A stretch of 7,652 bases of DNA from Candidatus Eiseniibacteriota bacterium (GCA_030639555.1 DAOWCM010000098.1:1-7652); one strand, 5' to 3'. Positions 1-6,496 are shown, numbered from the stretch's first letter. A program made the numbers and translations. The notes: generated by a model not told the origin, from the sequence alone.

Positions 1-729
1 CTTCGTGTAGATGGCCTTCTCGGGACAGTGGTTGTAGCAGCTCCAGCAGCCGCAGCATTTGTCCATGTCGAACACAGGTCTGGGGTCGAGCCGTATCGCC
101 CCGTACGGGCAGCCCTTCTCGCAGATGCCGCACTCGGTGCAGAGCTCCTCGTCGACGAACTTGTCTCCCATGTCTTTCCTCGCGCTGGTGCGAGGACGCG
201 ACGGCATCAGGCTGTTGAGGAAGCCGATCCGAACTCGCGTACCGGCGCCGCTCAGTTCCGTCTGCGAGTTCAGCAGGCGGCGCCTCAGCTCCGAGATGAA
301 AGCATCGAACGCCGACTGCTCCTTGGGGTTCGGCGCCTGCTCGTTCCCCCTGCCCCGCACGATCATGGGCGGGTAGCTCTCAGGAGTGTGAAGGGCATGG
401 CCTGCGACGACCCGGAATCCCCTCGAGGTCACGGCACTCTCCATGGCTCGGAGCGTCTTGCCGCTGATGAAGCCGTGCGTACTCAGGACGAACGCGAGCT
501 TCCCGTCCTGGTGCGGGAGACGGTCCACGAAGTCCAGGAACACCTGGGACGGTCCGAAGAAGTCCGTGAAGGCCGCGAAGCCGATCACGTCGTACGCCCC
601 CGTGTCGATTGCCTCGGCCTCGGTGATGTCAACGAGGTCGAACTCGATGAGTTCCATCTTCGCGGCCAGGTACCGGCAGGCCAGGGCCGTGTTGCCCGAC
701 CCCGAGTAGTAGCAGATGGCTCCCTTCAC
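1..729 (-). CDS. EFR1-like flavodoxin/ferredoxin fusion protein, 3' end outside window
   Basis: A partial reading frame of 243 codons starts at GTG 729 and stays open to the window edge. The start is set by GAGGAGA lying 5 bases upstream. The N-terminus (about residues 1-150) is flavodoxin-like: the early YYSGSGNT resembles an FMN phosphate-binding loop, and FAAFTDFFGPSQVF follows at 51-64. The C-terminal part has two complete bacterial ferredoxin motifs, CTECGICEKGCP (C197, C200, C203, C207) and CCGCWSCYNHCP (C225, C228, C231, C235), each of the CX2CX2CX3CP type that binds [4Fe-4S]. This order of domains matches the EFR1 family of flavodoxin-ferredoxin fusions. These are cytoplasmic electron carriers or oxidoreductases, and their exact substrates are mostly unknown. 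Only a short C-terminal tail is likely to be missing. The gene lies 65 bases downstream of a two-domain flavoprotein on the same strand and is probably co-transcribed with it. Family assignment is good; the physiological partner is unknown. Confidence 0.88.
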   Translation of the reverse strand, partial: MKGAICYYSGSGNTALACRYLAAKMELIEFDLVDITEAEAIDTGAYDVIGFAAFTDFFGPSQVFLDFVDRLPHQDGKLAFVLSTHGFISGKTLRAMESAVTSRGFRVVAGHALHTPESYPPMIVRGRGNEQAPNPKEQSAFDAFISELRRRLLNSQTELSGAGTRVRIGFLNSLMPSRPRTSARKDMGDKFVDEELCTECGICEKGCPYGAIRLDPRPVFDMDKCCGCWSCYNHCPEKAIYTK

Positions 730-794
730 TTTCGTCTCCTCTTCAGAGACCGGGGCCCGCCCAGAGGGGAGCGCCGTCTCGCCGACTCGCCGCT

Positions 795-2171
795 TCAATC
801 CTCCAGGAACTTCCGGAGCGGCTTGACCATCTCGTCCTTCATCCGCCTGTTGACTTCCTTCCTGAATCGCGGGGACCTCGAGAGCAACAGCATCAGCCCG
901 TTCTGGACTCTCGACTTCAGGTCCTTCTGCGGGAAGTCGAACGCCCCGGATCTCCGGTAGGCGACGAAGTCCGCGCGGAACGGGAACCGGAGTCCGCCCC
1001 AGATCGCATCTCGGAAGAGCATGGCTCCACCCACGCCCAGGAAGGTGTGCGGTCTCGCGTACCCGGTGTCGGCGAACCGAGCGAGGCGCCGCGCCAGCTC
1101 CTGCAGCGCGTCGTCGATTCCCGCTGAGCCTCCGAACTCGTCGGTAACGAAGCCGCCCAGATTGGCGTGCTGGAGTTCCACATAGCTCTCCAGCATCTGC
1201 CTGAGATTCTGTAGCTGGCTGAGCGGGCCCGAGATGATGAATCCCATCTGCTTCCCGGTCAGGGACGGCGCGTGGCCGTTGAAGAAGGACCTGTCGAGGT
1301 AGAGCTTCCACCTTGAGGACAGGTACCTGTCGCGAATCGTCCCCGCCCAGACGACTATGTCGGCGGTCTTCACCTTGGTGTTGTAGAAGTCGATGTACCC
1401 GTCCTTGCCCTCGTACACGCAGTGGTTGTCATACCCGCACTGGATGCATCCAAGGCACGGTCCCTTGATGTCGACGTCGTGCAGGTTGACGACTTCGATG
1501 TCGCCGGCGAAGGACGAGCGGAACCTCTCGACCATCCGGATGAGGTTCGTCTGGCCATCCTCCGAGTCCGTCACGACCAGGATCTTCTTGCCGCCCGGGT
1601 CAACTTTCTCCTCAACACGGCCGGGCGTGTAGTCGAACTCCCGCCACGCAACCGGCGCGTAGGTCTTCTGAGGTCGTGTGCCGCGTTCGATCGAGTCGAA
1701 AAGTCCCTCAGCGAACAGACGGAACGCGGACCTCTTCTCATCCTTCAGAAGATCGTACATGTCCGCGGAGAAGGACCCCACGTACCTCATGTCGAGGTCG
1801 TCGCAGATGCCGTGCATATAGTTGATGGCCGTGTGGTCGAAGAAGTGAATGGACGTGGTCAGAATCGCCGCGTGCTTGTTCCTGAAGGCGTCCGTCGCGT
1901 TTCTCTCCCGGATCAGCTCGATGAACCGCTTGTAGCCGGAGTGCACGAGCATGTAGTAGAGAGGGAACGCCCACAGAACGCCGTCCGAGGACTGTACCTC
2001 AGCGGTGATCTCCTGGAAGGCTCGTTCGTCCTTCTCGATCTTGCCGATTCGGCTGGAGATGTCGAGGACGTTGAGCTCGTGCTGCGGAAACTCCTTCTGG
2101 AGGTAGCGGACGTACTGCATCGTGACACTGGTCGCGCCCTTGGGACTTCCATTCAGAACCGCGATCTTCAT
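795..2171 (-). CDS. two-domain NAD(P)H-dependent flavoprotein with compact cysteine cluster
   Basis: A protein of 458 aa. Residues 1-160 form a first flavodoxin-like domain, starting with MKIAVLNGSPKG, the beta1-loop typical of NADPH-dependent FMN reductases. A second such domain begins at KKILVVTDSEDGQTN (195-209). The second domain carries CLGCIQCGYDNHC (C239, C242, C245, C251), a CX2CX2CX5C arrangement like the compact [4Fe-4S] motif of iron-sulfur flavoproteins (Isf family). The C-terminal 100 residues are basic and partly hydrophobic (around LMLLLSR), with no clear domain. Most relatives have one flavodoxin-like domain of about 180-250 aa, so this looks like a tandem fusion. The first domain lacks the cysteine cluster. 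The ATG at 2171 overlaps the stop of the DUF2007 gene in ATGA, which suggests translational coupling. The likely role is reduction of small acceptors or electron transfer to the ferredoxin-like protein downstream; this is inferred from context. Confidence 0.85.
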   Translation of the reverse strand: MKIAVLNGSPKGATSVTMQYVRYLQKEFPQHELNVLDISSRIGKIEKDERAFQEITAEVQSSDGVLWAFPLYYMLVHSGYKRFIELIRERNATDAFRNKHAAILTTSIHFFDHTAINYMHGICDDLDMRYVGSFSADMYDLLKDEKRSAFRLFAEGLFDSIERGTRPQKTYAPVAWREFDYTPGRVEEKVDPGGKKILVVTDSEDGQTNLIRMVERFRSSFAGDIEVVNLHDVDIKGPCLGCIQCGYDNHCVYEGKDGYIDFYNTKVKTADIVVWAGTIRDRYLSSRWKLYLDRSFFNGHAPSLTGKQMGFIISGPLSQLQNLRQMLESYVELQHANLGGFVTDEFGGSAGIDDALQELARRLARFADTGYARPHTFLGVGGAMLFRDAIWGGLRFPFRADFVAYRRSGAFDFPQKDLKSRVQNGLMLLLSRSPRFRKEVNRRMKDEMVKPLRKFLED

Positions 2172-2437
2172 TGCGACGACTCCTCTTTCAGTTCCTCAAG
2201 CAGCGACGACGCCTCCTCCGCATCCGACTCCAGCACGTAGACCGCGACGGGCTGGATACCCGGTGTGAACACGGTGCCCAGGCGACTGATCCCCGTGACG
2301 TCACTCATGAACCCGCCCTTCACCGTGCACGAGATGTCGGCCTCTTCGAGAATCGACTTGGCGACAGCCGCCGCAGTCTCGTCCGAGGTGCGGAAGACCG
2401 GAACCAGATCCTCTTTGGGTTTCTGGGGGTCCAGCAT
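2168..2437 (-). CDS. DUF2007 domain protein
   Basis: A small acidic protein of 89 aa. The pattern LVPVFRTSDETAAAVAKSIL, then LEEADISCTVKGG, then VAVYVLESDAEEASSLLEEL matches DUF2007 (PF09413). This is a small alpha/beta fold annotated as a putative prokaryotic signal-transducing protein; its molecular function is not established. The start is ATG 2437, with GGAGG 6 bases upstream. It is the first gene of a three-gene minus-strand group and its TGA overlaps the ATG of the flavoprotein gene by 4 bp. It may bind or regulate one of the redox proteins, but that is only a guess from position. No signal peptide or membrane segment is seen. Confidence 0.85.
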   Translation of the reverse strand: MLDPQKPKEDLVPVFRTSDETAAAVAKSILEEADISCTVKGGFMSDVTGISRLGTVFTPGIQPVAVYVLESDAEEASSLLEELKEESSQ

Positions 2438-2457
2438 CGGAGTCCTCCCTCCCAGGT

Positions 2458-2475
2458 GCCGGGCGCGCGCCCGGC
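2458..2475. repeat. perfect 18-bp GC palindrome
   Basis: GCCGGGCGCGCGCCCGGC equals its own reverse complement. It lies 20 bases upstream of the DUF2007 start, inside the likely leader of that operon. As RNA it could form a 7-bp stem with a 4-base loop. No T tract follows on either strand, so it does not look like a standard intrinsic terminator. It overlaps the end of the attC-like relic. It could be a structured leader element or an operator, or may have no function. Confidence 0.4.
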
Positions 2476-2575
2476 GAAATGCGTATCATCCGCGGGCGAG
2501 CGGTGGAGTGTGTGCGTCGCCCGGATGATCCGCGGCTGCCCTGGCAAGGTCTCGCACGATTCGATGGATGATACG
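2473..2575 (-). repeat. attC-like relic with nested inverted repeats
   Basis: Bases 2473-2498 match 5663-5688, the outer end of the leftmost attC, at 23 of 26 positions; both contain GCGTATCA flanked by GGCGAAA. The block can fold in two nested steps. The outer arms CGTATCATCC (2482-2491) and GGATGATACG (2566-2575) pair perfectly. The inner arms 2485-2499 and 2517-2529 pair over 13 bases with a 2-base bulge. Nested, imperfect hairpins are typical of attC sites, but the conserved RYYYAAC box and the 18-base core of the other sites are absent. I read this as a decayed or rebuilt attC end next to a broken gene. An unrelated regulatory hairpin cannot be excluded. Confidence 0.5.
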
Positions 2576-2809
2576 GACGTCGTATCGTGCGACAAGCCAC
2601 CCGCGCCGAGCCAGATCGGCTCACCCGGGACAATGACCGCTACCGATACGCCGGTCTCAGGATGCCCTCGCAGTCCGTCGTCCAGGGCGCTCTGGAACCG
2701 CTGCTCAAGTGTCCGCGTGTCTCCCGAGCAAGACGTCACCGGAAGAGTGCCAGGAGGCAGAGGAAGATCCCGATGGTTGTTCGCTGTCTCAGTGCCGGAC
2801 ACCTCTCAT
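2572..2809 (-). pseudogene. truncated, frameshifted beta-lactamase-family serine hydrolase (lipoprotein)
   Basis: One minus frame encodes a segment with TLEQRFQSALDDGL, then GVSVAVIVPGEPIWLGAGGL, then SHDTTSV. This resembles the N-terminus of beta-lactamase-family (PF00144) serine hydrolases, where an SxxK active site would follow about 20-30 residues later; here similarity stops at about 2572. Just upstream, a second frame encodes LRQRTTIGIFLCLLALF, a typical hydrophobic signal core, and then hits TGA. One extra base near 2742 would join the frames as LLALFPVTSCSG, a plausible lipoprotein signal with its cysteine, so a one-base deletion is likely. An ATG at 2809 needs a second one-base shift near 2792 to reach the signal core. 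The gene body, including the catalytic serine, is missing, and the lost part abuts the attC-like relic. The remnant is almost certainly non-functional. The family call rests on a short segment. Confidence 0.55.
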
Positions 2810-2885
2810 TCCTGGAACGCCTTGCGGCTGACCCAAAGACCTATGATCCGGAGCGGACGTGGCCCGCACCGCACAGCCGCGCGTG

Positions 2886-3965
2886 CTAGTCGGACGACCC
2901 CCGTTGATCTCCGTTCTCGTGACTGTGCCTGTGGTGAAGATCCGGCCAGTGCACGTGCTCATGCTCTTCCGCCTCGTGGCTGTGTGAGTGCGCGTGAGCT
3001 GTGGCGGCCGGAGCACCAGCATGTTCATGGTTGTGGTGATCGTCGTCATGACGGTGCCAGTGGTGGTGCACCATCCGATCGTGTCGGTGCACGTGACCAT
3101 GTCGCTCGCTGAACAGAAGCACCAGCGAGCCGCCAACGAGCGCGGCCGCCCCCGCCTGGACTCCGGTGAAGGTCTCGCCCAGGAACAGCAGGGAGAGAAT
3201 CACTCCAAAGAACGGAGCAACGGAGAATACCATCTGGCTCCGGGAGGCCCCCAATCCCTGCGCTGCGGTGATGTAGAGGGCAATGCTGATACCATACGCA
3301 AACGCCCCCACCACCAGGGCCAGCACTGCTGAAGTCGCGTTGCCGACGCCGCCGAGTACAGCTCCTCCCACGATGAGATTGAACAGGCCGGCCACAACGC
3401 CCTTCCATAGGGTCGTCTGGGCAGGCGTGATTCCATCAATCAGAGCCGTGAAGTGGTTGTCGAACCCCCAGCAGAGGCAGCCTGCACCGACGAGCAGGGC
3501 GGCAAGGACACCGGCCGAGCCCTCTCCCGCGGCCAGAAGCACGGCAGCCGCGAGCGTTCCTGCCGCTCCAAACCAGCCTCTCGCGGACAGATGCTCTCGA
3601 AACAGCAGACGACCCAGCAGAACTGTGGCGACAAGTTCCAGACTGAGAAGGAGCGAGACCGACCCGGATCGGGCGACCCTCAGACCGAGCAGCAAGAGCC
3701 ACGGACCGAGCACTCCCCCGGACACGATCGCACCCGCCAGGAGCAGGCTCGTCCGGCGCCCGGCACGCCACGGCAGGCAGAAGGAACGCTCCCGGAACAG
3801 GATGGGCAGGACACCGATGGCAGCACCGATGTAGAGAAGGCCGGCCAATGCCTGAGGTTCCACATCGTGCAGGAGCATCTTGCTGGCAGGCGTAGCCGCA
3901 CCAAACAGACACGCCGCAAGCAAGCCCGCTCCAACGAGGAAGCCTGTGTTCCTTCTGTCGCTCAT
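2886..3965 (-). CDS. EamA/DMT-family transporter with histidine-rich C-terminal tail
   Basis: A 359-aa inner-membrane protein. About ten hydrophobic segments fill residues 8-283 as two EamA-like halves (roughly 8-142 and 150-283), the usual layout of the drug/metabolite transporter superfamily. Typical features include FGAATPASKMLL in TM1, GPWLLLLGLR, and a C-terminal half ending in FLGETFTGVQAGAAALVGG. The last 74 residues (286-359) contain 24 histidines, many as HxH or HH, with a WPDLHHRHSH stretch near the end. Such tails occur in a subgroup of DMT transporters and can bind divalent metals such as Ni, Co, Zn or Cu, so metal export or metal-regulated transport is plausible; the substrate is not proven. 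The start is ATG 3965, with GGAGG only 3 bases upstream, which is tight. The gene stands 95 bases from the Ig-like gene, and no regulator is adjacent. Confidence 0.87.
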   Translation of the reverse strand: MSDRRNTGFLVGAGLLAACLFGAATPASKMLLHDVEPQALAGLLYIGAAIGVLPILFRERSFCLPWRAGRRTSLLLAGAIVSGGVLGPWLLLLGLRVARSGSVSLLLSLELVATVLLGRLLFREHLSARGWFGAAGTLAAAVLLAAGEGSAGVLAALLVGAGCLCWGFDNHFTALIDGITPAQTTLWKGVVAGLFNLIVGGAVLGGVGNATSAVLALVVGAFAYGISIALYITAAQGLGASRSQMVFSVAPFFGVILSLLFLGETFTGVQAGAAALVGGSLVLLFSERHGHVHRHDRMVHHHWHRHDDDHHNHEHAGAPAATAHAHSHSHEAEEHEHVHWPDLHHRHSHENGDQRGSSD

Positions 3966-4060
3966 GCACCTCCGTGCGGGCGGCCACCGTCGCCCCAGAA
4001 TACGGACCGCGCCCGGCTACGCCGATGAACAGGGCTTCACGTGTGCCGAGTGCGCGGCAA

Positions 4061-4495
4061 CTACTCCCCAGGTCCCGTCCTGAAAACCAGCAGGTACGGG
4101 ACGGCCGGATGTCCCTGTGTGTCCTGGAACGACTGGAACTCATCCACGTTGATCCAGATGGCGTAGGTCTTCTCCGCTTCAAGCGCAACGTGGAGCACGC
4201 AGGTGCGGTTGTCCCCCAGGAACTCCGTCGCTCCGCTGAGTACCGGGAAGGAACCCTCCTGCACGGAGCACCACGACCAGCAATGGCCCGTGACCTTCAT
4301 GTCCTTGCTGAACGTCACGGAGATCTCGCTCAGGTTCGGGTCCACGGCGTCGTCGCCACACAGCGGCACGGTTCTCACCACCGAGGGCGGGAGCGTATCG
4401 AGCGAGAAGTCGTCTGTGATCTCACCTGCGGGACAGTCCGGCGCGGAGGCCACCACAAGCAGCAGGAGCAGAAATGCGTGCGCTGCTGTCCTCAT
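4061..4495 (-). CDS. secreted SbsA-type Ig-like domain protein
   Basis: A 144-aa protein. Residues 1-19 form a signal peptide (MRTAA, then a Leu/Val-rich core AFLLLLLVVASA), so it is exported. A cysteine at 21 (APDC) is a weak lipobox candidate. Residues 38-141 fit the bacterial Ig-like (Big_5, SbsA-like) domain: SVVRTVPLCGDDAVDPNL, EISVTFSKDM, then LGDNRTCVLHVALEAEKTYA and AVPYLLVFRT. This compact stand-alone form is found in several environmental phyla and has no known enzymatic role. HCWSWC (71-76) places two extra cysteines near the first beta-strands, where a disulfide is possible. The start at ATG 4495 was chosen over one 14 codons upstream because AGGAG lies 5 bases ahead of it and the signal peptide then begins at residue 1. 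It follows the metallopeptidase-like gene by 72 bases on the same strand. Confidence 0.8.
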   Translation of the reverse strand: MRTAAHAFLLLLLVVASAPDCPAGEITDDFSLDTLPPSVVRTVPLCGDDAVDPNLSEISVTFSKDMKVTGHCWSWCSVQEGSFPVLSGATEFLGDNRTCVLHVALEAEKTYAIWINVDEFQSFQDTQGHPAVPYLLVFRTGPGE

Positions 4496-4567
4496 CACAT
4501 CTCCTTTGCTGTTTGTCCACCACATTCTCAAACACATGACGTGGCGCCAAGGTAGGAACGTCCTCTT

Positions 4568-5632
4568 CTACTTGGCCGCGCTTTCCCCAAAGAAAGAGTC
4601 GTTCAGACCCTTCACCTGCCCAGGCTTGAGGTCTCCTGCCTCGATCTGGCGGAGGAGAAACCCGCGCAGCGACTCACCCGTCTCACCGAATCGCTCCTTC
4701 TTCATGATCTGATAGAGGGCGACCGCCAGCACGTGCATCCCACCGTCGCTCTCTTTCCAGCGAGAGAGAGGGTCGTCGGCTATCTCCAGGCGTTCGTTGA
4801 TGATCTGGTCGATCGCCTGCACGACGTCTTCCTCAACGAAACCCTCGAACGAGTTGTACCCGAACGAGGGGTCGTGGTGTTCGACCTTGGCCATGAGGAA
4901 GCTGTCACTCTTCCATCGTTCAATGGCCGCGCTCAGCTCCCGGTCCGTCCTCAGATCGTAGGGCGGGTGCATCATCTCATGAACCGCGTTCCTGATGACG
5001 ATCGAAGACGGCCAGGCCACGTCAGTCAGAAAGCGGTTGCAGGTGATCTTTATGCCGTGAGGCTGGGAGTAATGGAGCATGTAGACGGTGATCTCACCAG
5101 AAGACAGCGGCCGACCAAGATGCGACTCAACGGCCTTGATCACGTTGAACTCAGGAAGTCGAACCTCGACCTCCTCGATCTTCTTCTCGATGCCTGGCCG
5201 AATGCAACTGCACCAGTCGTCGGAGAAGCAGATGGCCAGAAGAAAATCGAAGACTGTCTCCAGCTCGGGGCGTACTGATTCGTAGAGGGCCCATCCCTCC
5301 TCGCTGTAGTACTCGGTTCCGCGGAGAGTCTCCCGCATCCTCTCGCTGTCACGCACGGCTGTGAGCATCTCGTCGAGGGTCTCAGCATTCGCAGCAGAGA
5401 AGTAGAGTGTGAGGAAAGCGGAAACGATGCCGCCGCCGTCGTCTTTGATCTTCCGCTTGATGCCTGCGAGCGCCTCCCGCACCTCGGGAGTCAGTTGGGG
5501 TTCAAAGCGCTCGTACTCTCCCGGATAGTAGGATGCATAGAAGGGGTCGCCCGTGAGCACGTTCAGAAACGTGAGCACGTCGTACTTGAAGGATGGCCTG
5601 ATCTCCCAGAGGGTCGAATTGTGGAAGGACAT
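4568..5632 (-). CDS. putative HExxH zinc metallopeptidase-like protein
   Basis: A 354-aa protein that I do not recognise as a named family. Its key feature is NAVHEMMHPP (HExxH at H218-H222), the zinc-binding and catalytic motif of many metallopeptidases, preceded by a hydrophobic-polar segment (PSSIVIRNA) as expected for the active-site helix. A second helix with glutamates, SFEGFVEEDVVQ (261-272), lies about 45 residues later and could supply the third ligand (E264, E267 or E268), as in gluzincins. No signal peptide is seen, so it is probably cytoplasmic. CFSDDWCSC (135-143) is a local cysteine cluster of unknown role. The frame is open 45 codons further upstream, but that extension is the translated attC site; ATG 5632 is the likely start, with a weak AAGGA 11 bases upstream. 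No attC follows the gene, so it is probably outside the cassette array. Peptidase activity is inferred from the motif only. Confidence 0.7.
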   Translation of the reverse strand: MSFHNSTLWEIRPSFKYDVLTFLNVLTGDPFYASYYPGEYERFEPQLTPEVREALAGIKRKIKDDGGGIVSAFLTLYFSAANAETLDEMLTAVRDSERMRETLRGTEYYSEEGWALYESVRPELETVFDFLLAICFSDDWCSCIRPGIEKKIEEVEVRLPEFNVIKAVESHLGRPLSSGEITVYMLHYSQPHGIKITCNRFLTDVAWPSSIVIRNAVHEMMHPPYDLRTDRELSAAIERWKSDSFLMAKVEHHDPSFGYNSFEGFVEEDVVQAIDQIINERLEIADDPLSRWKESDGGMHVLAVALYQIMKKERFGETGESLRGFLLRQIEAGDLKPGQVKGLNDSFFGESAAK

Positions 5633-5663
5633 TGCAGACCGTTTCCTTGCGTGTTGTGGTCTG

Positions 5664-5780
5664 GCGAAACGCGTATCAGCCGCGAGCGTCAAGGCCGGCG
5701 CGGCGGGTGCGCCGCGCGCGGCAGCCCGCGGTGCAGTCGATGTGACAGCCAAGCTCGTCGGCTCCATACGCTAGTTAGGC
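5664..5780 (-). repeat. integron attC site 1 (leftmost), with aberrant outer box
   Basis: Read on the minus strand it starts with GCCTAAC (5774-5780), then AGCGTATG, the 18-base core CGACGAGCTTGGCTGTCA (5743-5760) shared with the other two sites, a GC-rich variable middle, and GCGGCTGATACGCG. The inner arms AGCGTATG and GATACGC pair imperfectly, as usual for attC hairpins. The other end reads GTTTCGC (5664-5670) instead of GTTRRRY. The GCCTAAC box contains the TAA stop of the methyltransferase. Its length of 117 bp is within the known attC range. Confidence 0.85.
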
Positions 5781-6458
5781 AGCACACGGCTTGATAACCT
5801 CACAGAAGAGACTAGATCCATCTACTTCCGTGATGCTGGCCGTGACTCCCAGCTCCCTGCACAACTCCTCAAGTTCACTTCGACTGACAGTCCCGGAGCG
5901 GAAGCCATCACTGCACACGATCACACCTTCTCCCGTGGCGTGATGGTCTATAGGACCAAGCAATCCCTCCGAGGACTGCAGCTCGAACCAAGATAGACGA
6001 TCTGCCCAGAAGGCGTCCGAGTACGTCGAGAAGACTAGGAGGCCTCCCGGCCTGACCACGCGCAGCGCCTCACTCAGGAGTGCACTCTGAGAAACGCCAA
6101 ACGCACAAATCCCATTCTGGATACACGCCACGACGTCGAACGACCCATCTGGGAACGACATGTGAAGAGCATCCATGAGCAGAAACTCGCAGCGCGTATC
6201 GGGCCCAGCCAGGGCTCGAGCCAGAGTCAAGCTCTCCTCCGAAACATCGACTCCGACTACCCTCTTGGCGCGCTTGGCGAGATGGACCGAGACACGGCCA
6301 TAGCCACAGCCGAGTTCGAGAACCGCATCGTCCGGTCCAATCCGCTCAAGAAGGTGCCGAATCTCACTCTCGAGATACTGCTGCACTCCAGGTGGCGCCA
6401 GTTCGTAACACCTCTGCAAGCGCTCACCGGACAGCCGCTCTGAGTAGTAGCTCGTCAT
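5775..6458 (-). CDS. class I SAM-dependent methyltransferase (gene cassette)
   Basis: A protein of 227 aa from ATG 6458. This start has GAGG 8 bases upstream, while the ATG at 6476 has no ribosome binding site. The N-terminus MTSYYSERLSGERLQRCYEL is a helical lead-in common to this methyltransferase group. Motif I is VLELGCGYGR (46-55), the SAM-binding glycine loop. VVGVDVS (67-73) gives the acidic residue D71 at the end of beta2, FDVVACIQNG (107-116) is motif IV-like, and RVVRPGGLLVFSTYS (133-147) is the post-motif strand. The substrate is unknown; the fold is shared by methyltransferases acting on small molecules, lipids and proteins. It is the sole gene of its cassette, between attC sites 2 and 1, and its TAA stop is part of the attC box, so the frame fits a mobile cassette closely. 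Confidence 0.87.
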   Translation of the reverse strand: MTSYYSERLSGERLQRCYELAPPGVQQYLESEIRHLLERIGPDDAVLELGCGYGRVSVHLAKRAKRVVGVDVSEESLTLARALAGPDTRCEFLLMDALHMSFPDGSFDVVACIQNGICAFGVSQSALLSEALRVVRPGGLLVFSTYSDAFWADRLSWFELQSSEGLLGPIDHHATGEGVIVCSDGFRSGTVSRSELEELCRELGVTASITEVDGSSLFCEVIKPCAA

Positions 6459-6496
6459 ATGGTCGGCCTCAACCATCGAACGCTGCGCCGTGTGCT

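Larger units (their letters stand above)
2438..2885. other. 448-bp region without an intact gene
   Basis: Between the transporter gene and the DUF2007 gene there is no convincing intact coding sequence. It holds the broken serine hydrolase start (2572-2809), the attC-like folded block (2473-2575) and the palindrome (2458-2475). Open frames across it on both strands have no recognisable domain beyond the remnant. The promoter of the left operon should lie here if that operon is transcribed on its own, but I see no clear -35/-10 pair. Confidence 0.6.

Noticed and set aside
28..960. Long plus-strand open frame of 310 codons
   Set aside because: It lies antisense to the ferredoxin fusion and the flavoprotein, has no recognisable domain and is Arg/Val-rich as expected for a shadow in GC-rich DNA.
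1422..2240. Plus-strand open frame of 272 codons
   Set aside because: It is antisense to the flavoprotein, has no motif, and ends in a low-complexity serine run that mirrors the Glu-rich C-terminus of the DUF2007 protein.
2320..2571. Continuation of the serine hydrolase-like frame into the DUF2007 gene
   Set aside because: Beyond about 2572 the translation loses all similarity to the family and runs out of frame over a well-supported gene; it is read-through of a broken gene.
2171..3112. Plus-strand open frame of 313 codons
   Set aside because: It crosses the DUF2007 gene, the gap and the transporter tail on the opposite strand and shows no family features.
3453..4028. Plus-strand open frame of 191 codons
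   Set aside because: It is antisense to the transporter, which has clear membrane segments; the frame is Gln/Arg-rich with no domain.
4496..4567. attC or terminator between the HExxH gene and the Ig-like gene
   Set aside because: No RYYYAAC/GTTRRRY pair, no shared core, and no stem with a T tract could be found.
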